A stretch of DNA of 64,000 bases, from NCBI RefSeq assembly GCF_003732705.1, contig NZ_MOBR01000005.1:76379-140378 (forward strand), written 5' to 3'. Below are positions 25,254 through 34,193 of this stretch, piece after piece. A program made the position numbers and the translations under genes. The notes under the pieces were generated by a model that was not told where the DNA came from, did no database searches, and worked only from the letters and a program-made list of their open reading frames with translations. How positions within the stretch are numbered: position 1 is the stretch's first letter; each line of letters opens with the position of its first letter. This DNA is from Pseudomonas frederiksbergensis. GTDB lineage: Bacteria > Pseudomonadota > Gammaproteobacteria > Pseudomonadales > Pseudomonadaceae.

Positions 25254-25278
25254 GGGGTTTGCGGTGATCGGAGGGGAT

Positions 25279-25665
25279 TTAGATGATCTGGGCGCCCCGC
25301 GCCAGCAGCAGTTCGCGCAATACCGAGCGGTGACAATGTGCCTCTTCCTCGCAATAACACCCCACCGCCAGCGACGTTTGATGGGACAGCGCCGCCAGCA
25401 GATCCAGCAAGTGACTGGGTGCAGGCTGGTTCATCTCAGCCTTGAACTTTCGCTTGAAGAGGTCCCAGGCCTTGGCGTCTTCAGCCGCTTTGGCTTCGGC
25501 GACCAGTTCCGGGCTGGGAGACAGCAGCGGTTGCCAGACGTCATAAAAGTCACGGCTGGCGAACTCGGCTTTCGGCACGCCCCGAGGCGGGCGGCGTACC
25601 GTGCCTAGGCGCAGGCCTTCGTCGGGCCCACGGGGTGAGCCCAGCCGAACGATGTGGATGGCCAT
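25279..25665 (-). CDS. DUF488 family protein (YeaO-like)
   Basis: 128 residues. IHIVRLGSPRGPDEGLRLGTVRRPPRG and the C-terminal LLDLLAALSHQTSLAVGCYCEEEAHCHRS correspond to DUF488, a small family with a conserved C-x-C...C-H-R motif of unknown biochemical role. Lies 6 bases after the phosphatidylcholine synthase gene on the same strand and is probably co-transcribed with it. Confidence 0.85.
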   Translation of the reverse strand: MAIHIVRLGSPRGPDEGLRLGTVRRPPRGVPKAEFASRDFYDVWQPLLSPSPELVAEAKAAEDAKAWDLFKRKFKAEMNQPAPSHLLDLLAALSHQTSLAVGCYCEEEAHCHRSVLRELLLARGAQII

Positions 25666-25671
25666 GCCCGG

Positions 25672-26394
25672 TTACTTGTGTCGCGAGCCGTCAAACCACT
25701 CCATCGCCGTGCGCCAGATGCAGATCCCCAGAAAGTACGCCGACATCAGCAGCCAAAGCCCCATCACCAGCGGATTGATCACCGGGTGGTTGACCACCAG
25801 CGACAAGCTGCACAGCAGCCAGATGGCGGTCACGGCAATGTTGATCGGCATGAACTTGCGCACGCGGAATGGGTGGAGGAATTTCATTCGGGTCACGGTC
25901 AGCAGGGCCAGGCCGATGACGGTGAGCAGCGTGATCCACGGCGACGGGCCGATGATATAGAGGCACAACGCGACCACGTTCCAGGCGGCGGGGAAACCCT
26001 GGAAGTAGTTGTCCTTGCTTTTCATGTTGACGTTGCAGAAGCAGAACAGCGACGAAACCAGGATCAGCGACACGGTCAGCAGCAGCGTGTAGTCCGGCAA
26101 CGGGATATAGCGATAGATGAACAGCGCCGGGATGAACACGTAGGTCAGGTAGTCGATGACCAGGTCCAGGACCGAACCGTCGAAACTCGGCAGCACCGAT
26201 TGCACATTGACCTTGCGCGCCAGTGCACCGTCCAGTCCATCGACGATCAGGGCCACGCCCAGCCACAGCAGGCAATGGGTGGCCTGGTTTTCCAGCAGCG
26301 CGAGGGTGGCCAGGAAGGCGGTGACCACGCCGGTGGCGGTAAAACCATGGGCGCCCCATGCTTTGAGCCTGGCGATGTGTAGGGTCGATATCAC
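25672..26394 (-). CDS. pcs: Phosphatidylcholine synthase
   Basis: 240 residues from a GTG at 26394 with GGAG 9 bases upstream; homologues start at this ISTLHIARLKAWGAHGFTATG. The enzyme condenses choline with CDP-diacylglycerol in the inner membrane. The CDP-alcohol phosphotransferase motif is present as VDGLDGALARK...DGSVLDLVIDYLTY (DG-x2-AR-x8-G-x3-D-x3-D). Several hydrophobic helices follow. It gives the cell phosphatidylcholine when choline is available. High confidence from strong resemblance to the P. aeruginosa enzyme. Confidence 0.92.
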   Translation of the reverse strand: MISTLHIARLKAWGAHGFTATGVVTAFLATLALLENQATHCLLWLGVALIVDGLDGALARKVNVQSVLPSFDGSVLDLVIDYLTYVFIPALFIYRYIPLPDYTLLLTVSLILVSSLFCFCNVNMKSKDNYFQGFPAAWNVVALCLYIIGPSPWITLLTVIGLALLTVTRMKFLHPFRVRKFMPINIAVTAIWLLCSLSLVVNHPVINPLVMGLWLLMSAYFLGICIWRTAMEWFDGSRHK

Positions 26395-26597
26395 GGGGGC
26401 GTTCTCCAAAAAGTGAAGCAAGCCAGTCAGCACCCTTCTAATGGGGGCGTCGGCAAACCGGGTCGGGTTGCAGGTATCGACCGGAAAAGCGGGGTTAAGG
26501 TTCACCATCTATGAATCTTAGCTGTCCCGCAAAAAAATACGTCGGAGAAATTTGCATGGCTGGTGACTTGGGTCCGAGTCTTCAGGCACCCCAAAAT

Positions 26598-26692
26598 CCC
26601 TGTGGGGGCGGGCTTGCTCGCGAAGGCGTTCGTCCAGGCAATATTGATGTTGACTGATACACCGCTTTCGCGAGCAAGCCCGCTCCCACATT
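26598..26692. repeat. REP pair
   Basis: Facing REP arms GTGGGGGCGGGCTTGCTCGC and the inverse at 26667-26692. Nothing else is seen in the 26509-26707 gap except an A-rich run. Confidence 0.88.
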
Positions 26693-26707
26693 GGAATGGA
26701 GGCAGGC

Positions 26708-27133
26708 TTATAACGCTTTGCTCAGAAATACCCGGCTGGTGCCCTCGGGTTTGCACGGCACCTCGCCAAATCGCTGCCAGCCATGCTTCTCATAGAACGC
26801 CGGTGCCTGAAAACTCAAGGTGTAGAGCACGGCAGACTGACAGCCCCGGCGGCGGCCTTCCTCTTCATAGGCTTTAAGCAATCGAGAGCCCAGCCCGGAA
26901 CCGCGCAGCGACTCGGGCAAGTAGAACAGATCGAGAAACAGCAGACCCAGCGACGTACGCCCGGTTATTCCTCCCAGCACCTGATCGGTGGCGGGATCGC
27001 GAAGGGTCACCGCCAGCGCTTGCCAGTCGCTGATCCCGCTGGCCTGATCATTGAAGGCGCTGAGCCCGGCGCTGAGCAACTGCTCGACTTCGGGTTCAAT
27101 CACGTCACTGACGACGATCTGATGGTGATCCAT
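26708..27133 (-). CDS. GNAT N-acetyltransferase
   Basis: 141 residues. LFLDLFYLPESLRGSGLGSRLLKAYEEEGRRRG is the acetyl-CoA binding loop, and YTLSFQAPAFYEKHGWQRFGEV is the C-terminal signature. This GNAT subtype is common next to small-molecule detoxification genes. It lies 27 bases after the VOC gene on the same strand. Confidence 0.9.
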   Translation of the reverse strand: MDHHQIVVSDVIEPEVEQLLSAGLSAFNDQASGISDWQALAVTLRDPATDQVLGGITGRTSLGLLFLDLFYLPESLRGSGLGSRLLKAYEEEGRRRGCQSAVLYTLSFQAPAFYEKHGWQRFGEVPCKPEGTSRVFLSKAL

Positions 27134-27160
27134 GGGTGGAGTGATCCTCTGGGCGGCGGG

Positions 27161-27526
27161 TTAGCGGGGGAAGAACACTCGCAGCCGATGGTCATCGGGG
27201 TCAAGTGCGACGAACGTGCGGCCGAAATCCAGCTCGGTGGGTGTTTGCAGGATGCTCAAGCCCAGGCTCGACCATTTGCCGAACAGTGCGTCGACCTGTT
27301 CGGCGGACTCCACTGGAAACGCCAGTTCCATGCCACCGCCGGTCATCCCCACGGCCGGTTCGGCGGTGTGCCGCGACCAGAGTCCCAGTTTGTAGCCGCC
27401 CTCCAGCACAAACAGCGCAAAGGTCGGGGATTCTTCCACGGGTTTGAGGTCCAGCAGAAACTCGTAGAACCGCGCGCTGACCGCAGGGTTTTCGACGAAA
27501 AGCAGCATGTAGCGAGGCGTGATCAT
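27161..27526 (-). CDS. VOC family protein (glyoxalase/bleomycin-resistance fold)
   Basis: 121 residues with the paired beta-alpha-beta-beta-beta modules of the VOC fold: RYMLLFVENPAVSARFYEFLL in the first half and ELAFPVESAEQVDALFGKW...VALDPDDHRLRVFFP in the second. Members bind a metal and a small substrate or simply sequester toxins. Likely one unit with the GNAT gene downstream. Confidence 0.9.
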   Translation of the reverse strand: MITPRYMLLFVENPAVSARFYEFLLDLKPVEESPTFALFVLEGGYKLGLWSRHTAEPAVGMTGGGMELAFPVESAEQVDALFGKWSSLGLSILQTPTELDFGRTFVALDPDDHRLRVFFPR

Positions 27527-27704
27527 GGGGTTGCTCCGTGGTTGATCGGGGCAGCATAGAAGGGCGCAGTGTCAGATTCTGTCAGTAGTGTGATAACGCG
27601 GATTTCAGGTCAGCCCAACGGTGCTGGCGCAATTGGCGGCGGGGGCTATTGTTGCGTGACTGCATCAAGCTTATTTGAACAGCGCCGATTATGAGGACGT
27701 CGTC

Positions 27705-28427
27705 ATGAACACCAGCGATTTGCTCGAACAACTTCTGCGGGCCGGCCAGGGCTCGATGTCGCAACAGGGTGGCGGCGCTTCGCCATCCCAGGGAGGCTTG
27801 GGTGGTCTCGGCGGATTGCTCGGCGGTCTGTTGGGCGGTGGCGCCGGGTCAAGCGCGGGCGGTGGCGGGTTGGGCGGCTTGCTCGGTGGTTTGCTGGGCG
27901 GCGGCTCGGCGTTGGGCGGTTCGACCCAGACCCGTTCTTCCGGCGGCACCAACTATGCGGCGCTGGCGTCCCTCGGGATGATGGCATTCCAGGCCTATCA
28001 AGCCTGGCAACGCAACCAGGCCTCGGCACCGCAACAGGCGCCACGCACCGTGGATTTGCTGTCCGGCCCGGAAGTCGAAGACCACAGCCACGCGGTGCTG
28101 CGCGCCTTGATCGCCGCCGCCAAGGCTGACGGGCGGATCGATGACAACGAAAAACACATGATCAGCACCGAAATCGGCCGCCACACCGACGACCCGCAGC
28201 TGCAGCAATGGCTCGACGAGGAAGTCGCCCGGCCGCTGGACGCCGCCGATGTGGCGCAATCGGCCACCGATCCGGCCATCGCCGCGGAAATGTACCTGGC
28301 CAGTGTGATGGTGGTGGACGATCAACAAGACGCGGAGCGCAATTATCTGGATGAACTGGCAGCGGCGCTGAAGATCGAGCCAGAGTTGCAGGTGCATCTG
28401 GAGCAGCAGGCGAAGGGTGGGGCTTAG
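27705..28427 (+). CDS. TerB-like DUF533 (YebE-type) protein
   Basis: 240 residues from the ATG at 27705 (GAGG 8 bases upstream). The N-terminal 25 residues are followed by a low-complexity Gly/Leu region (GLGGLLGGLLGGG repeated, about 35-80) that could pack in or on a membrane, then a C-terminal helical TerB-like domain (LRALIAAAKADGRIDDNEKHMI). DUF533/YebE proteins are inner-membrane associated and of unknown function. Alone, followed by a REP array. Confidence 0.88.
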   Translation: MNTSDLLEQLLRAGQGSMSQQGGGASPSQGGLGGLGGLLGGLLGGGAGSSAGGGGLGGLLGGLLGGGSALGGSTQTRSSGGTNYAALASLGMMAFQAYQAWQRNQASAPQQAPRTVDLLSGPEVEDHSHAVLRALIAAAKADGRIDDNEKHMISTEIGRHTDDPQLQQWLDEEVARPLDAADVAQSATDPAIAAEMYLASVMVVDDQQDAERNYLDELAAALKIEPELQVHLEQQAKGGA

Positions 28428-28465
28428 TTATCCATGCCTAAAGTGATGCGTTGACTCTCAGACCG

Positions 28466-28832
28466 CCATCGCGAGCAAGCTCGCTCCCACAGTGGATCTT
28501 CAGTGGATAAGGAGTTTGTGTTCGACAACGATTTCCTGTGGGAGCGAGCTTGCTCGCGATTAGGCCGGTACAGTCAATATTGATGGTGGCTGACACGCCG
28601 CCATCGCGAGCAAGCCCACTCCCACAGTGGATCTTCAGTGGATGCGGATTTTGTGTTCGACAACGATTTCCTGTGGGAGCGAGCTTGCTCGCGATTAGGC
28701 CGACACAGTCAAATCGCTGTTAACTGACACGCCGCCTTCGCGAGCAAGCTCGCTCCCACAGTGGATCTTCAGTGCACACAGATGTTGTGTACGACGAAGA
28801 TCCCTTGTGGGAGCGAGCCTGCTCGCGAAGAA
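28466..28832. repeat. REP array C (three pairs, opposite phase)
   Basis: Inverse arms near 28467, 28603 and 28737, each followed by a forward arm near 28537, 28673 and 28806. The phase is opposite to arrays A and B (tails facing first). The unit length is again about 135 bases. Confidence 0.9.
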
Positions 28833-28859
28833 CGATGACGCGGTCTATCTGTCTGTTTC

Positions 28860-29534
28860 CTACCGAATAAACGCCTGCAAATCCGCCGTCAACTTACTGA
28901 TCGCCGCTTTGAAGTCATTGGTGGTGATTTTCTCGCTCGAGTTTTTCAGCTGTTCACCAAACACCTTGCGCACCACTTTGGCCATGATCTGGTTGTTGCT
29001 GGCATCTACCAACTCCGCTTCAAGGAACAGCGTAGTGTCCTGGCTGCGATGCCCGGAAGCCGCGCTGACTCCGCCGACCACTGCGGCAACCGGCACCACT
29101 TCATACCATTGCATGCCTTCGTTGGAGGCGGTCACCCCGGTAATCGCCGCCCGCACGACCAATGTTTTCGAGCCCGCCGGGGCTTTTTTGGCGCTGGGCA
29201 CCACGCGGTATTTCTGGCCGAGCACCCCTTTGGCGCTGTTGGTCATGTAGGTCTGCAATTCTTCCAGTGTGCGCTGGTCGACCCGATCGTTGGGTTTGGG
29301 CACCGGATACAGTTCCAGCTTCATGAAGGCCACGGTGTCGTAGGCGTTGGGATTCCATGACGGACTGACCCAGCGCATGGCTTTCTCGCCACTGGGGGTG
29401 GTCACTTCCTGGAGGTTGTTGTAGTTGGGCAGGAAGCCCGAGTACTGCTCCTTATCGGTGACTTTGGAGGTGCAACCGCCCAATAACAGGCTGGCCAGCG
29501 TGGCGCCGATTAACACGTTTCGGGACAGGTTCAT
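28860..29534 (-). CDS. DUF3313 family lipoprotein
   Basis: 224 residues from the ATG at 29534. The N-terminus is a lipoprotein signal ending in the lipobox LLLGGC, with acylated Cys at about residue 20. The body (EQYSGFLPNYNNLQEV, SWNPNAYDTVAFMKLELYP, ALVDA-type segment LEAELVDASNNQIMAKVVR) matches DUF3313. An envelope protein of unknown role; the Gln at +4 or so does not suggest inner-membrane retention. The longer upstream frame is not supported. Confidence 0.88.
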   Translation of the reverse strand: MNLSRNVLIGATLASLLLGGCTSKVTDKEQYSGFLPNYNNLQEVTTPSGEKAMRWVSPSWNPNAYDTVAFMKLELYPVPKPNDRVDQRTLEELQTYMTNSAKGVLGQKYRVVPSAKKAPAGSKTLVVRAAITGVTASNEGMQWYEVVPVAAVVGGVSAASGHRSQDTTLFLEAELVDASNNQIMAKVVRKVFGEQLKNSSEKITTNDFKAAISKLTADLQAFIR

Positions 29535-29621
29535 GGTGGTGGATGCTCCGTGGGGGTAGTCGTTATTTTTTGATAACGGTAGTTCAAAAATGCCGGAGCA
29601 TAGGCGCGAGAAGGGTAATAC

Positions 29622-29654
29622 ATCAGGGCGGCGAGCAGCGTTCGCCGCCCTGAT
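29622..29654 (-). terminator. Perfect hairpin after the DUF3303 gene
   Basis: ATCAGGGCGGCGA and TCGCCGCCCTGAT form a perfect 13-bp stem with a 7-base loop just past the DUF3303 stop. There is no strong T-run, so termination may be partial or the element may protect the 3' end. Confidence 0.5.
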
Positions 29655-29656
29655 GA

Positions 29657-29935
29657 CTAGTGCTGGCCGACCGCCGCCAGCAGCGGCGCCATTTGTTCGT
29701 CGGTCAGTGCCGCGTGGACTTCCATGGTCATCAGGTCGTTCCACTCCAGCACCCATTTCTGGATAGCGACCGGGTCACTGGCGTCGGCAATGCCAAACCC
29801 GCTGGAGGCGCCGATCGCGTGCCAGCGTCCGAGCATTTTGACGCCGGCGGGCGGGGCGCCTCCGGTCTTGAGGAAACGTTCGATCGCGGCGTTTCGGCTT
29901 TGCGCACTGATGGTCCAGCTGACGATGAATAACAT
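29657..29935 (-). CDS. DUF3303 family protein
   Basis: 92 residues from the ATG at 29935, with a very strong AGGAGG site. MLFIVSWTISAQSRNAAIERFL and GRWHAIGASSGFGIADASDPVAIQKWVLEWNDLM match DUF3303, a small ferredoxin-like fold family of unknown function. The longer frame upstream lacks support. Confidence 0.85.
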   Translation of the reverse strand: MLFIVSWTISAQSRNAAIERFLKTGGAPPAGVKMLGRWHAIGASSGFGIADASDPVAIQKWVLEWNDLMTMEVHAALTDEQMAPLLAAVGQH

Positions 29936-30156
29936 CTGCCACCTCCTGTTACGGATCGGCACCTGTTTTCGGATTGCGCACCTGGCTGGCGCCGGGGCCG
30001 GGTTCACACCTGTGTTTGCAGCGCCTTCCTGACTGGCTTCAAACCATTGCTCCCACGATCAGGCATAGCAGCGGCGCACCCCCGGCGTACGACCGCTGAT
30101 CTTGTTTCGTTGGGTTTGGAGCGAATATCCAAGCAAGTGATACAAGGGTGAAACAC

Positions 30157-30558
30157 TCAGGCATCGCGCAACAAGTCATTGGCGTTAAGCAGCTCGTAGG
30201 CAATCTCCGGGCGCTTTTCCAGACTGCGGCGAATCGCGGCCGGAATGGCGGCGCGGGTCTTGCGGCACAGGCCGGGCAGTTCCTCGATCTGAATGCCGAT
30301 ACCGCGCATGGTCCGGACTTCGTTGAAGCTCGGCACCAGTTCCACGCGAATGCCCAATTGATCAAACATCCGCACTTTCAGACGTTCCAGATCGGCGAGG
30401 CTTTGCAGGTTTTCCAGGCGATCCAGCAGGCGTTTTTCTTCCTGGCGGGTCAGGAACAGGATGCGCACATCCGCGCCGGGTGTTTCCAGCAACGGGTCAC
30501 GCCCGCAGATGCAGGCGCCGGGTGGGCAGGGGGAGCGGATCGGGGCGGAGGTCGTCAT
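30157..30558 (-). CDS. Conserved hypothetical protein with CPPGACICGRD motif
   Basis: 133 residues if started at 30558; alternative starts at 30570 and upstream cannot be excluded because no strong ribosome site is seen. Near the N-terminus is CPPGACICGRDPLL, a Cys-rich loop that could hold a metal. The rest is helical and charged (LTRQEEKRLLDRLENLQSLADLERL, GIGIQIEELPGLCRKTRAAIPAAIRR). I recall similar uncharacterised Pseudomonas proteins but no function. Confidence 0.7.
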   Translation of the reverse strand: MTTSAPIRSPCPPGACICGRDPLLETPGADVRILFLTRQEEKRLLDRLENLQSLADLERLKVRMFDQLGIRVELVPSFNEVRTMRGIGIQIEELPGLCRKTRAAIPAAIRRSLEKRPEIAYELLNANDLLRDA

Positions 30559-30616
30559 GGGCTCAATCATAGAGGCCCATGAACGGTTTTGCCCATAGCG
30601 TTTGCGCGTGGCCCAA

Positions 30617-30642
30617 GGGCAGGCATCCATGCAAGCCTGCCC
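30617..30642. terminator. Hairpin between two minus-strand genes
   Basis: GGGCAGGC and GCCTGCCC form an 8-bp GC stem between the DUF2388 gene and the hypothetical gene. No clear T-run; possible weak terminator. Confidence 0.4.
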
Positions 30643-30671
30643 CTGTTATTCACGCGGGTGAACCTGGGTGC

Positions 30672-30986
30672 CTAGTGAGCCACCGGTCCTTCGTACTGGA
30701 CGAGGATCGCGTTGGCCAGGTCGGCATCGGTGGCGTTGAGACCAGGGTTGTCCTGGCGGATCTGCTGCAACACCGCCTCCATGTAGACCCCGCGAATCGC
30801 GCCGTCACTGGCGACAAATGCAGAGACGTCATCCCTGGCCGGAATCACCATTTTGTGGTCTTTGAAGGTGGAATACAGCGAAGCGGAAACCCCTGCCGAG
30901 GTCGCGACATCCTTGCCGCTCACGGCCAGGGCTGACCCGATGGGCAGGCACAATATCAGAGAAGTAATGAGTAGCATGCGGCGCAT
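30672..30986 (-). CDS. DUF2388 domain protein, exported
   Basis: 104 residues from the ATG at 30986 with GGAGGA 8 bases upstream. Signal peptide 1-21 (cleavage after SALAV region). The mature part (SGKDVATSAGVSASLYSTFKDHK, ARDDVSAFVASDGAIRGVYME) matches DUF2388, a small periplasmic family common in Pseudomonas and of unknown function. Confidence 0.85.
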   Translation of the reverse strand: MRRMLLITSLILCLPIGSALAVSGKDVATSAGVSASLYSTFKDHKMVIPARDDVSAFVASDGAIRGVYMEAVLQQIRQDNPGLNATDADLANAILVQYEGPVAH

Positions 30987-31161
30987 GGCGTCGTCCTCCA
31001 ACAGCGTAAAGCGAAAAGGAAGTAACACATTACTTAGGAGGTGCGGCGAGGCTCAGGAGTTCCGTGCTGTTCGCATAACGACAGTTACTACAAAGGTCGG
31101 GTGCATCCGTCAGGGCAGGCGCGCCGTTGGTCTTAAACCAACGGGCGTGTGGAAATAGGCT

Positions 31162-31188
31162 TAAATAACCACAGCATGGGGTCGATAA
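31162..31188 (+). promoter_or_regulatory. Sigma-28 (FliA) type promoter of the chemoreceptor gene
   Basis: TAAA-N15-GTCGATAA matches the FliA consensus TAAA-N15-GCCGATAA with a single change, and lies 46 bases before the GTG start of the chemoreceptor gene. Flagellar-regulon control is expected for such genes. Confidence 0.75.
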
Positions 31189-31233
31189 CCCTTTCAGAGC
31201 CGCCTTTCGCAGCGTCCACCAGGGGAACAACAA

Positions 31234-32847
31234 GTGTCCATAAAACTGCGTTTACTTCTCTTGATGGGTACTGGCCTGCTCACGGCTTTGATCATGAGCC
31301 TGGTCAGTTACCTGGGAAACATCCAGATGGCTCAGGCCGTGAACGACAGCGAGGTCAGCATGGCGGCGCTGCGTAATCACCTCGAAGCCGACATGATGCA
31401 TGACGCCCTGCGCGCCGATGTGTTGTCGGCGATGCTGGTGGGGCTGGGCAAAAGCACCAGCAGCAAGGCCGAGGTGCACAGTTCCATCGAGGAGCATGCG
31501 GCGCGATTTCGTGAAGTATTGGGTGAAAACCTCAAGCTGCCGGTCAACGACACCATCATGGCGGGCCTGAACAAGGTCAAGCCGAGCCTCGACACTTACA
31601 TCAGCGCTGCCGAGCGCATCGTCGCGGTCGCACTGGAAAACCCGGAGGCCGCGCAGCAGCAAATCGGTACGTTCAACGGGGTGTTCATGCAGCTGGAAGG
31701 CGAGATGTCGGCGCTGAGCGAGCTGATTGAAACCAACACTCAGCAGGCCAGCCAAGCCACTCAGCAAGCCATCAGCCACGCCAACATCGCCCTCGGCAGC
31801 GTCCTCGTCGCCAGCCTGTTGCTGCTGCTGGCCCAGGGCCGCTGGGTGATCCTGAGCATCCTCGGTCCGTTGCGCTCGGCCAGTCGCATCGCTGACAGCA
31901 TCGCCCATGGCAACCTCAGCGAACCGATCATCGAACCTGCCGGCAACGACGAGGCAAGCACGTTGATCCGTACCTTGGCGACCATGCAGCGCGACCTGCG
32001 CGGCATGATCGAAGTGGTGCGCAGCAACGCCCACGGTGTCAGCGGCATGAGCCAGCAATTGAGCAACGGTTGCCACGAAGTCGCCGGCAGCAGCCAGCAG
32101 CAAAGCGTCGCCGCCAGCACCATGGCGGCCGCTGCCAGCGAAATGACCGCCAGCATCGAGGAAATCACCCGCCACGCCGATCGTGCGCTGAACATGGCCA
32201 ACCAGGCCGAAGAACTGGCCAAGGATGGTGGCCGGGTGATTCATCAGGTGGTCAGCGACATGGACGGCATCGCCCGCTCGGCGCAGCAGTCGGCCCAGGT
32301 GATTCGCACGCTGGACAAAGAGTCCGAGGGGATTTTCAGCATCATTCAGGTGATCAAGGGCATCGCCGATCAGACCAACCTGCTGGCGCTCAACGCGGCG
32401 ATCGAAGCGGCCCGCGCCGGTGAGCAGGGCCGCGGTTTTGCCGTGGTGGCCGACGAAGTCCGCAGTCTGGCGGGCCGCACCAGCGCCTCCACCCAGGAAA
32501 TCGCTGCGATGGTCGCGCGCATCCAGCAAAGCACCCGCGAAGCGGTTACCAGTATGGAAGCCGGCGTGGCCCAGGTCGACAAAGGCATGGCCGTGACGGC
32601 CGACGTCGAGCGCGCCATTCGCGAGATTCTCGAAGCCACATTGAACACCACGCAACTGGTCAACGACATCAGCCGCACCATCGGCGAACAGAGCCTGGCC
32701 AGTAACGAAATCGCCCATCAGGTGGAGATGATTGCCGGCATGTCTGAAGACAACAGCAAGGTGATTGGGCGCACGGCGTCGACCACGGATGAGTTGTCGA
32801 CGCTGGCGGGGCAGCTGTCGCAGTCGGTGGACCGCTTCAGGCTGTAA
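31234..32847 (+). CDS. Methyl-accepting chemotaxis protein
   Basis: 537 residues from a GTG at 31234 (AGGGG upstream). A membrane helix at about 5-25, a 155-residue periplasmic four-helix-bundle-like sensor, a second helix at about 188-208, HAMP (about 210-265), then the long cytoplasmic coiled coil. The conserved tip [24 protein letters not shown] contacts CheA/CheW. It ends in ...SQSVDRFRL, with no CheR-binding pentapeptide. The ligand is unknown. A sigma-28 promoter precedes it. Confidence 0.93.
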   Translation: MSIKLRLLLLMGTGLLTALIMSLVSYLGNIQMAQAVNDSEVSMAALRNHLEADMMHDALRADVLSAMLVGLGKSTSSKAEVHSSIEEHAARFREVLGENLKLPVNDTIMAGLNKVKPSLDTYISAAERIVAVALENPEAAQQQIGTFNGVFMQLEGEMSALSELIETNTQQASQATQQAISHANIALGSVLVASLLLLLAQGRWVILSILGPLRSASRIADSIAHGNLSEPIIEPAGNDEASTLIRTLATMQRDLRGMIEVVRSNAHGVSGMSQQLSNGCHEVAGSSQQQSVAASTMAAAASEMTASIEEITRHADRALNMANQAEELAKDGGRVIHQVVSDMDGIARSAQQSAQVIRTLDKESEGIFSIIQVIKGIADQTNLLALNAAIEAARAGEQGRGFAVVADEVRSLAGRTSASTQEIAAMVARIQQSTREAVTSMEAGVAQVDKGMAVTADVERAIREILEATLNTTQLVNDISRTIGEQSLASNEIAHQVEMIAGMSEDNSKVIGRTASTTDELSTLAGQLSQSVDRFRL

Positions 32848-32912
32848 GACTTTCCTTGAGGGGCCGCAGACATAAGTGCTGTATGGTCCTGTCGCCCCCA
32901 AGGAGAGTTGAG

Positions 32913-33578
32913 ATGATTGATCTGGCAACCTGGAACTTGACGATCCCCGTAGGGACGCCTGCCAAAGTCATCGATACGCCGCGACTGGTGGATGGCTATT
33001 CCGACCCCTATTTTCGCTCCGGCGATAACCTTTTTTTCTGGGCTCCCGTCACCGGGTCCAGCACTGCGGAATCAGAGTTTCCCCGCAGCGAACTGCGTGA
33101 AACCTTGAGCGACGGGACGCTGCGCAACTGGACGTATCCCGAAGCCGATCACCGACTCAAAGCCGTGTTGAAGGTCAATCAAGTGCCTTCAACGGGTAGG
33201 ATCGTGATTGGGCAAATCCATATCTATCAAGACAAAGGCCCGCTGCTGAAAGTGGAGTATCAGTACGATGCGGCCACCAAGAAGGGCAACGTGATTGCCA
33301 ACTATCGACTGAAACCGGGCAGTGAAGACATCACCGTCGTGATTGCCAAAGACATTGCGCTGGGCAAGCCATTTTCTTACGAGGTTCGGTTCAGTTCTGC
33401 CGGTTATTTGAACGTCAGTTCCCAGGGCTATAGCTGGGGAAAACAAATCAGCTCAAGTTGGAAGAACAAGCTTCTGTACTTCAAGGCCGGGGTGTATGCG
33501 CTGGACAACGCCGGCTATAAAAACGAGGGAGGGCAGGTGACGTTCAGTCAGTTGGATGTGGCGCATACCCAGCCCTGA
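32913..33578 (+). CDS. Polysaccharide lyase family 7 (alginate lyase) protein
   Basis: 221 residues from the ATG at 32913 with AAGGAGA upstream. The family-7 motifs are complete: PRSELRE (substrate-binding Arg/Glu), QIHIYQ (catalytic His region) and YFKAGVY (catalytic Tyr region). The fold is a beta-jelly roll that cleaves alginate by beta-elimination. No signal peptide is visible, so it would be cytosolic or leave by another route, as I recall for P. aeruginosa PA1167. Lone gene after the chemoreceptor. Confidence 0.9.
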   Translation: MIDLATWNLTIPVGTPAKVIDTPRLVDGYSDPYFRSGDNLFFWAPVTGSSTAESEFPRSELRETLSDGTLRNWTYPEADHRLKAVLKVNQVPSTGRIVIGQIHIYQDKGPLLKVEYQYDAATKKGNVIANYRLKPGSEDITVVIAKDIALGKPFSYEVRFSSAGYLNVSSQGYSWGKQISSSWKNKLLYFKAGVYALDNAGYKNEGGQVTFSQLDVAHTQP

Positions 33579-33598
33579 ATTGGGTTGTCTGTAGGGGC

Positions 33599-33680
33599 CT
33601 CTTCGCGAGCAGGCTCGCTCCCACATTGGATTTGCGGCGATCACAAAACCCCTGTGGGAGCGAGCCTGCTCGCGAAAGCG
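33599..33680. repeat. REP pair
   Basis: Inverse arm then forward arm between the lyase and HxlR genes. Confidence 0.88.
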
Positions 33681-33694
33681 TCAGCCCAGACACC

Positions 33695-34093
33695 TTAAAT
33701 ACCTTTTTCATATGCCGCCCGTGCCGCCCGAAATCCCCCAGCGTTTTCCATCACCCAATTCCACAACGGAATCATGTTCTCCAACAACCCGATACCCAGC
33801 GCGGAGAGTTCGTACTCCACCCGTGGCGGCACTTCCTGGTAGTCATGGCGCAACACCAATCCATCTCGCTCCAACGTGCGCAGCGTGCGGGTCAACATGC
33901 GTTGAGTCACGCCTTCCATGCGCCGGCCGATCTCGGCATGACGCAGCGGGCCGGCCACTCCCAGGGCATAAACAATGCCCAGCGACCAGCGATTGCCGGC
34001 GTGCGTGAGTACGTCGCGCTTGAGGCCGTCGTCGTCCGCACTCAGCGCTTCGCAGGCCCCTTGGGACTGTTTGAGGATGTCTGAAATGTCCAC
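33695..34093 (-). CDS. HxlR family transcriptional regulator
   Basis: 132 residues from a GTG at 34093 with GGAG 6 bases upstream. The winged helix-turn-helix is typical of HxlR: LTHAGNRWSLGIVYALGVAGPLRHAEIGRRMEGVTQRMLTRTLR and EVPPRVEYELSALG. It lacks the usual N-terminal CPV-type Cys near the helix, having GACEALSADD instead. It is divergent from an NmrA-type reductase 100 bases away and probably represses it. Confidence 0.92.
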   Translation of the reverse strand: MDISDILKQSQGACEALSADDDGLKRDVLTHAGNRWSLGIVYALGVAGPLRHAEIGRRMEGVTQRMLTRTLRTLERDGLVLRHDYQEVPPRVEYELSALGIGLLENMIPLWNWVMENAGGFRAARAAYEKGI

Positions 34094-34193
34094 TCGGTTC
34101 TCCGGTATCACCCGTGTGCCTACTTATGCGCGGCGTCGAAGGGTGCCAGCATGATTGCTGAATTTCAGTCATCTGGCGATCAGGAGTCACACG

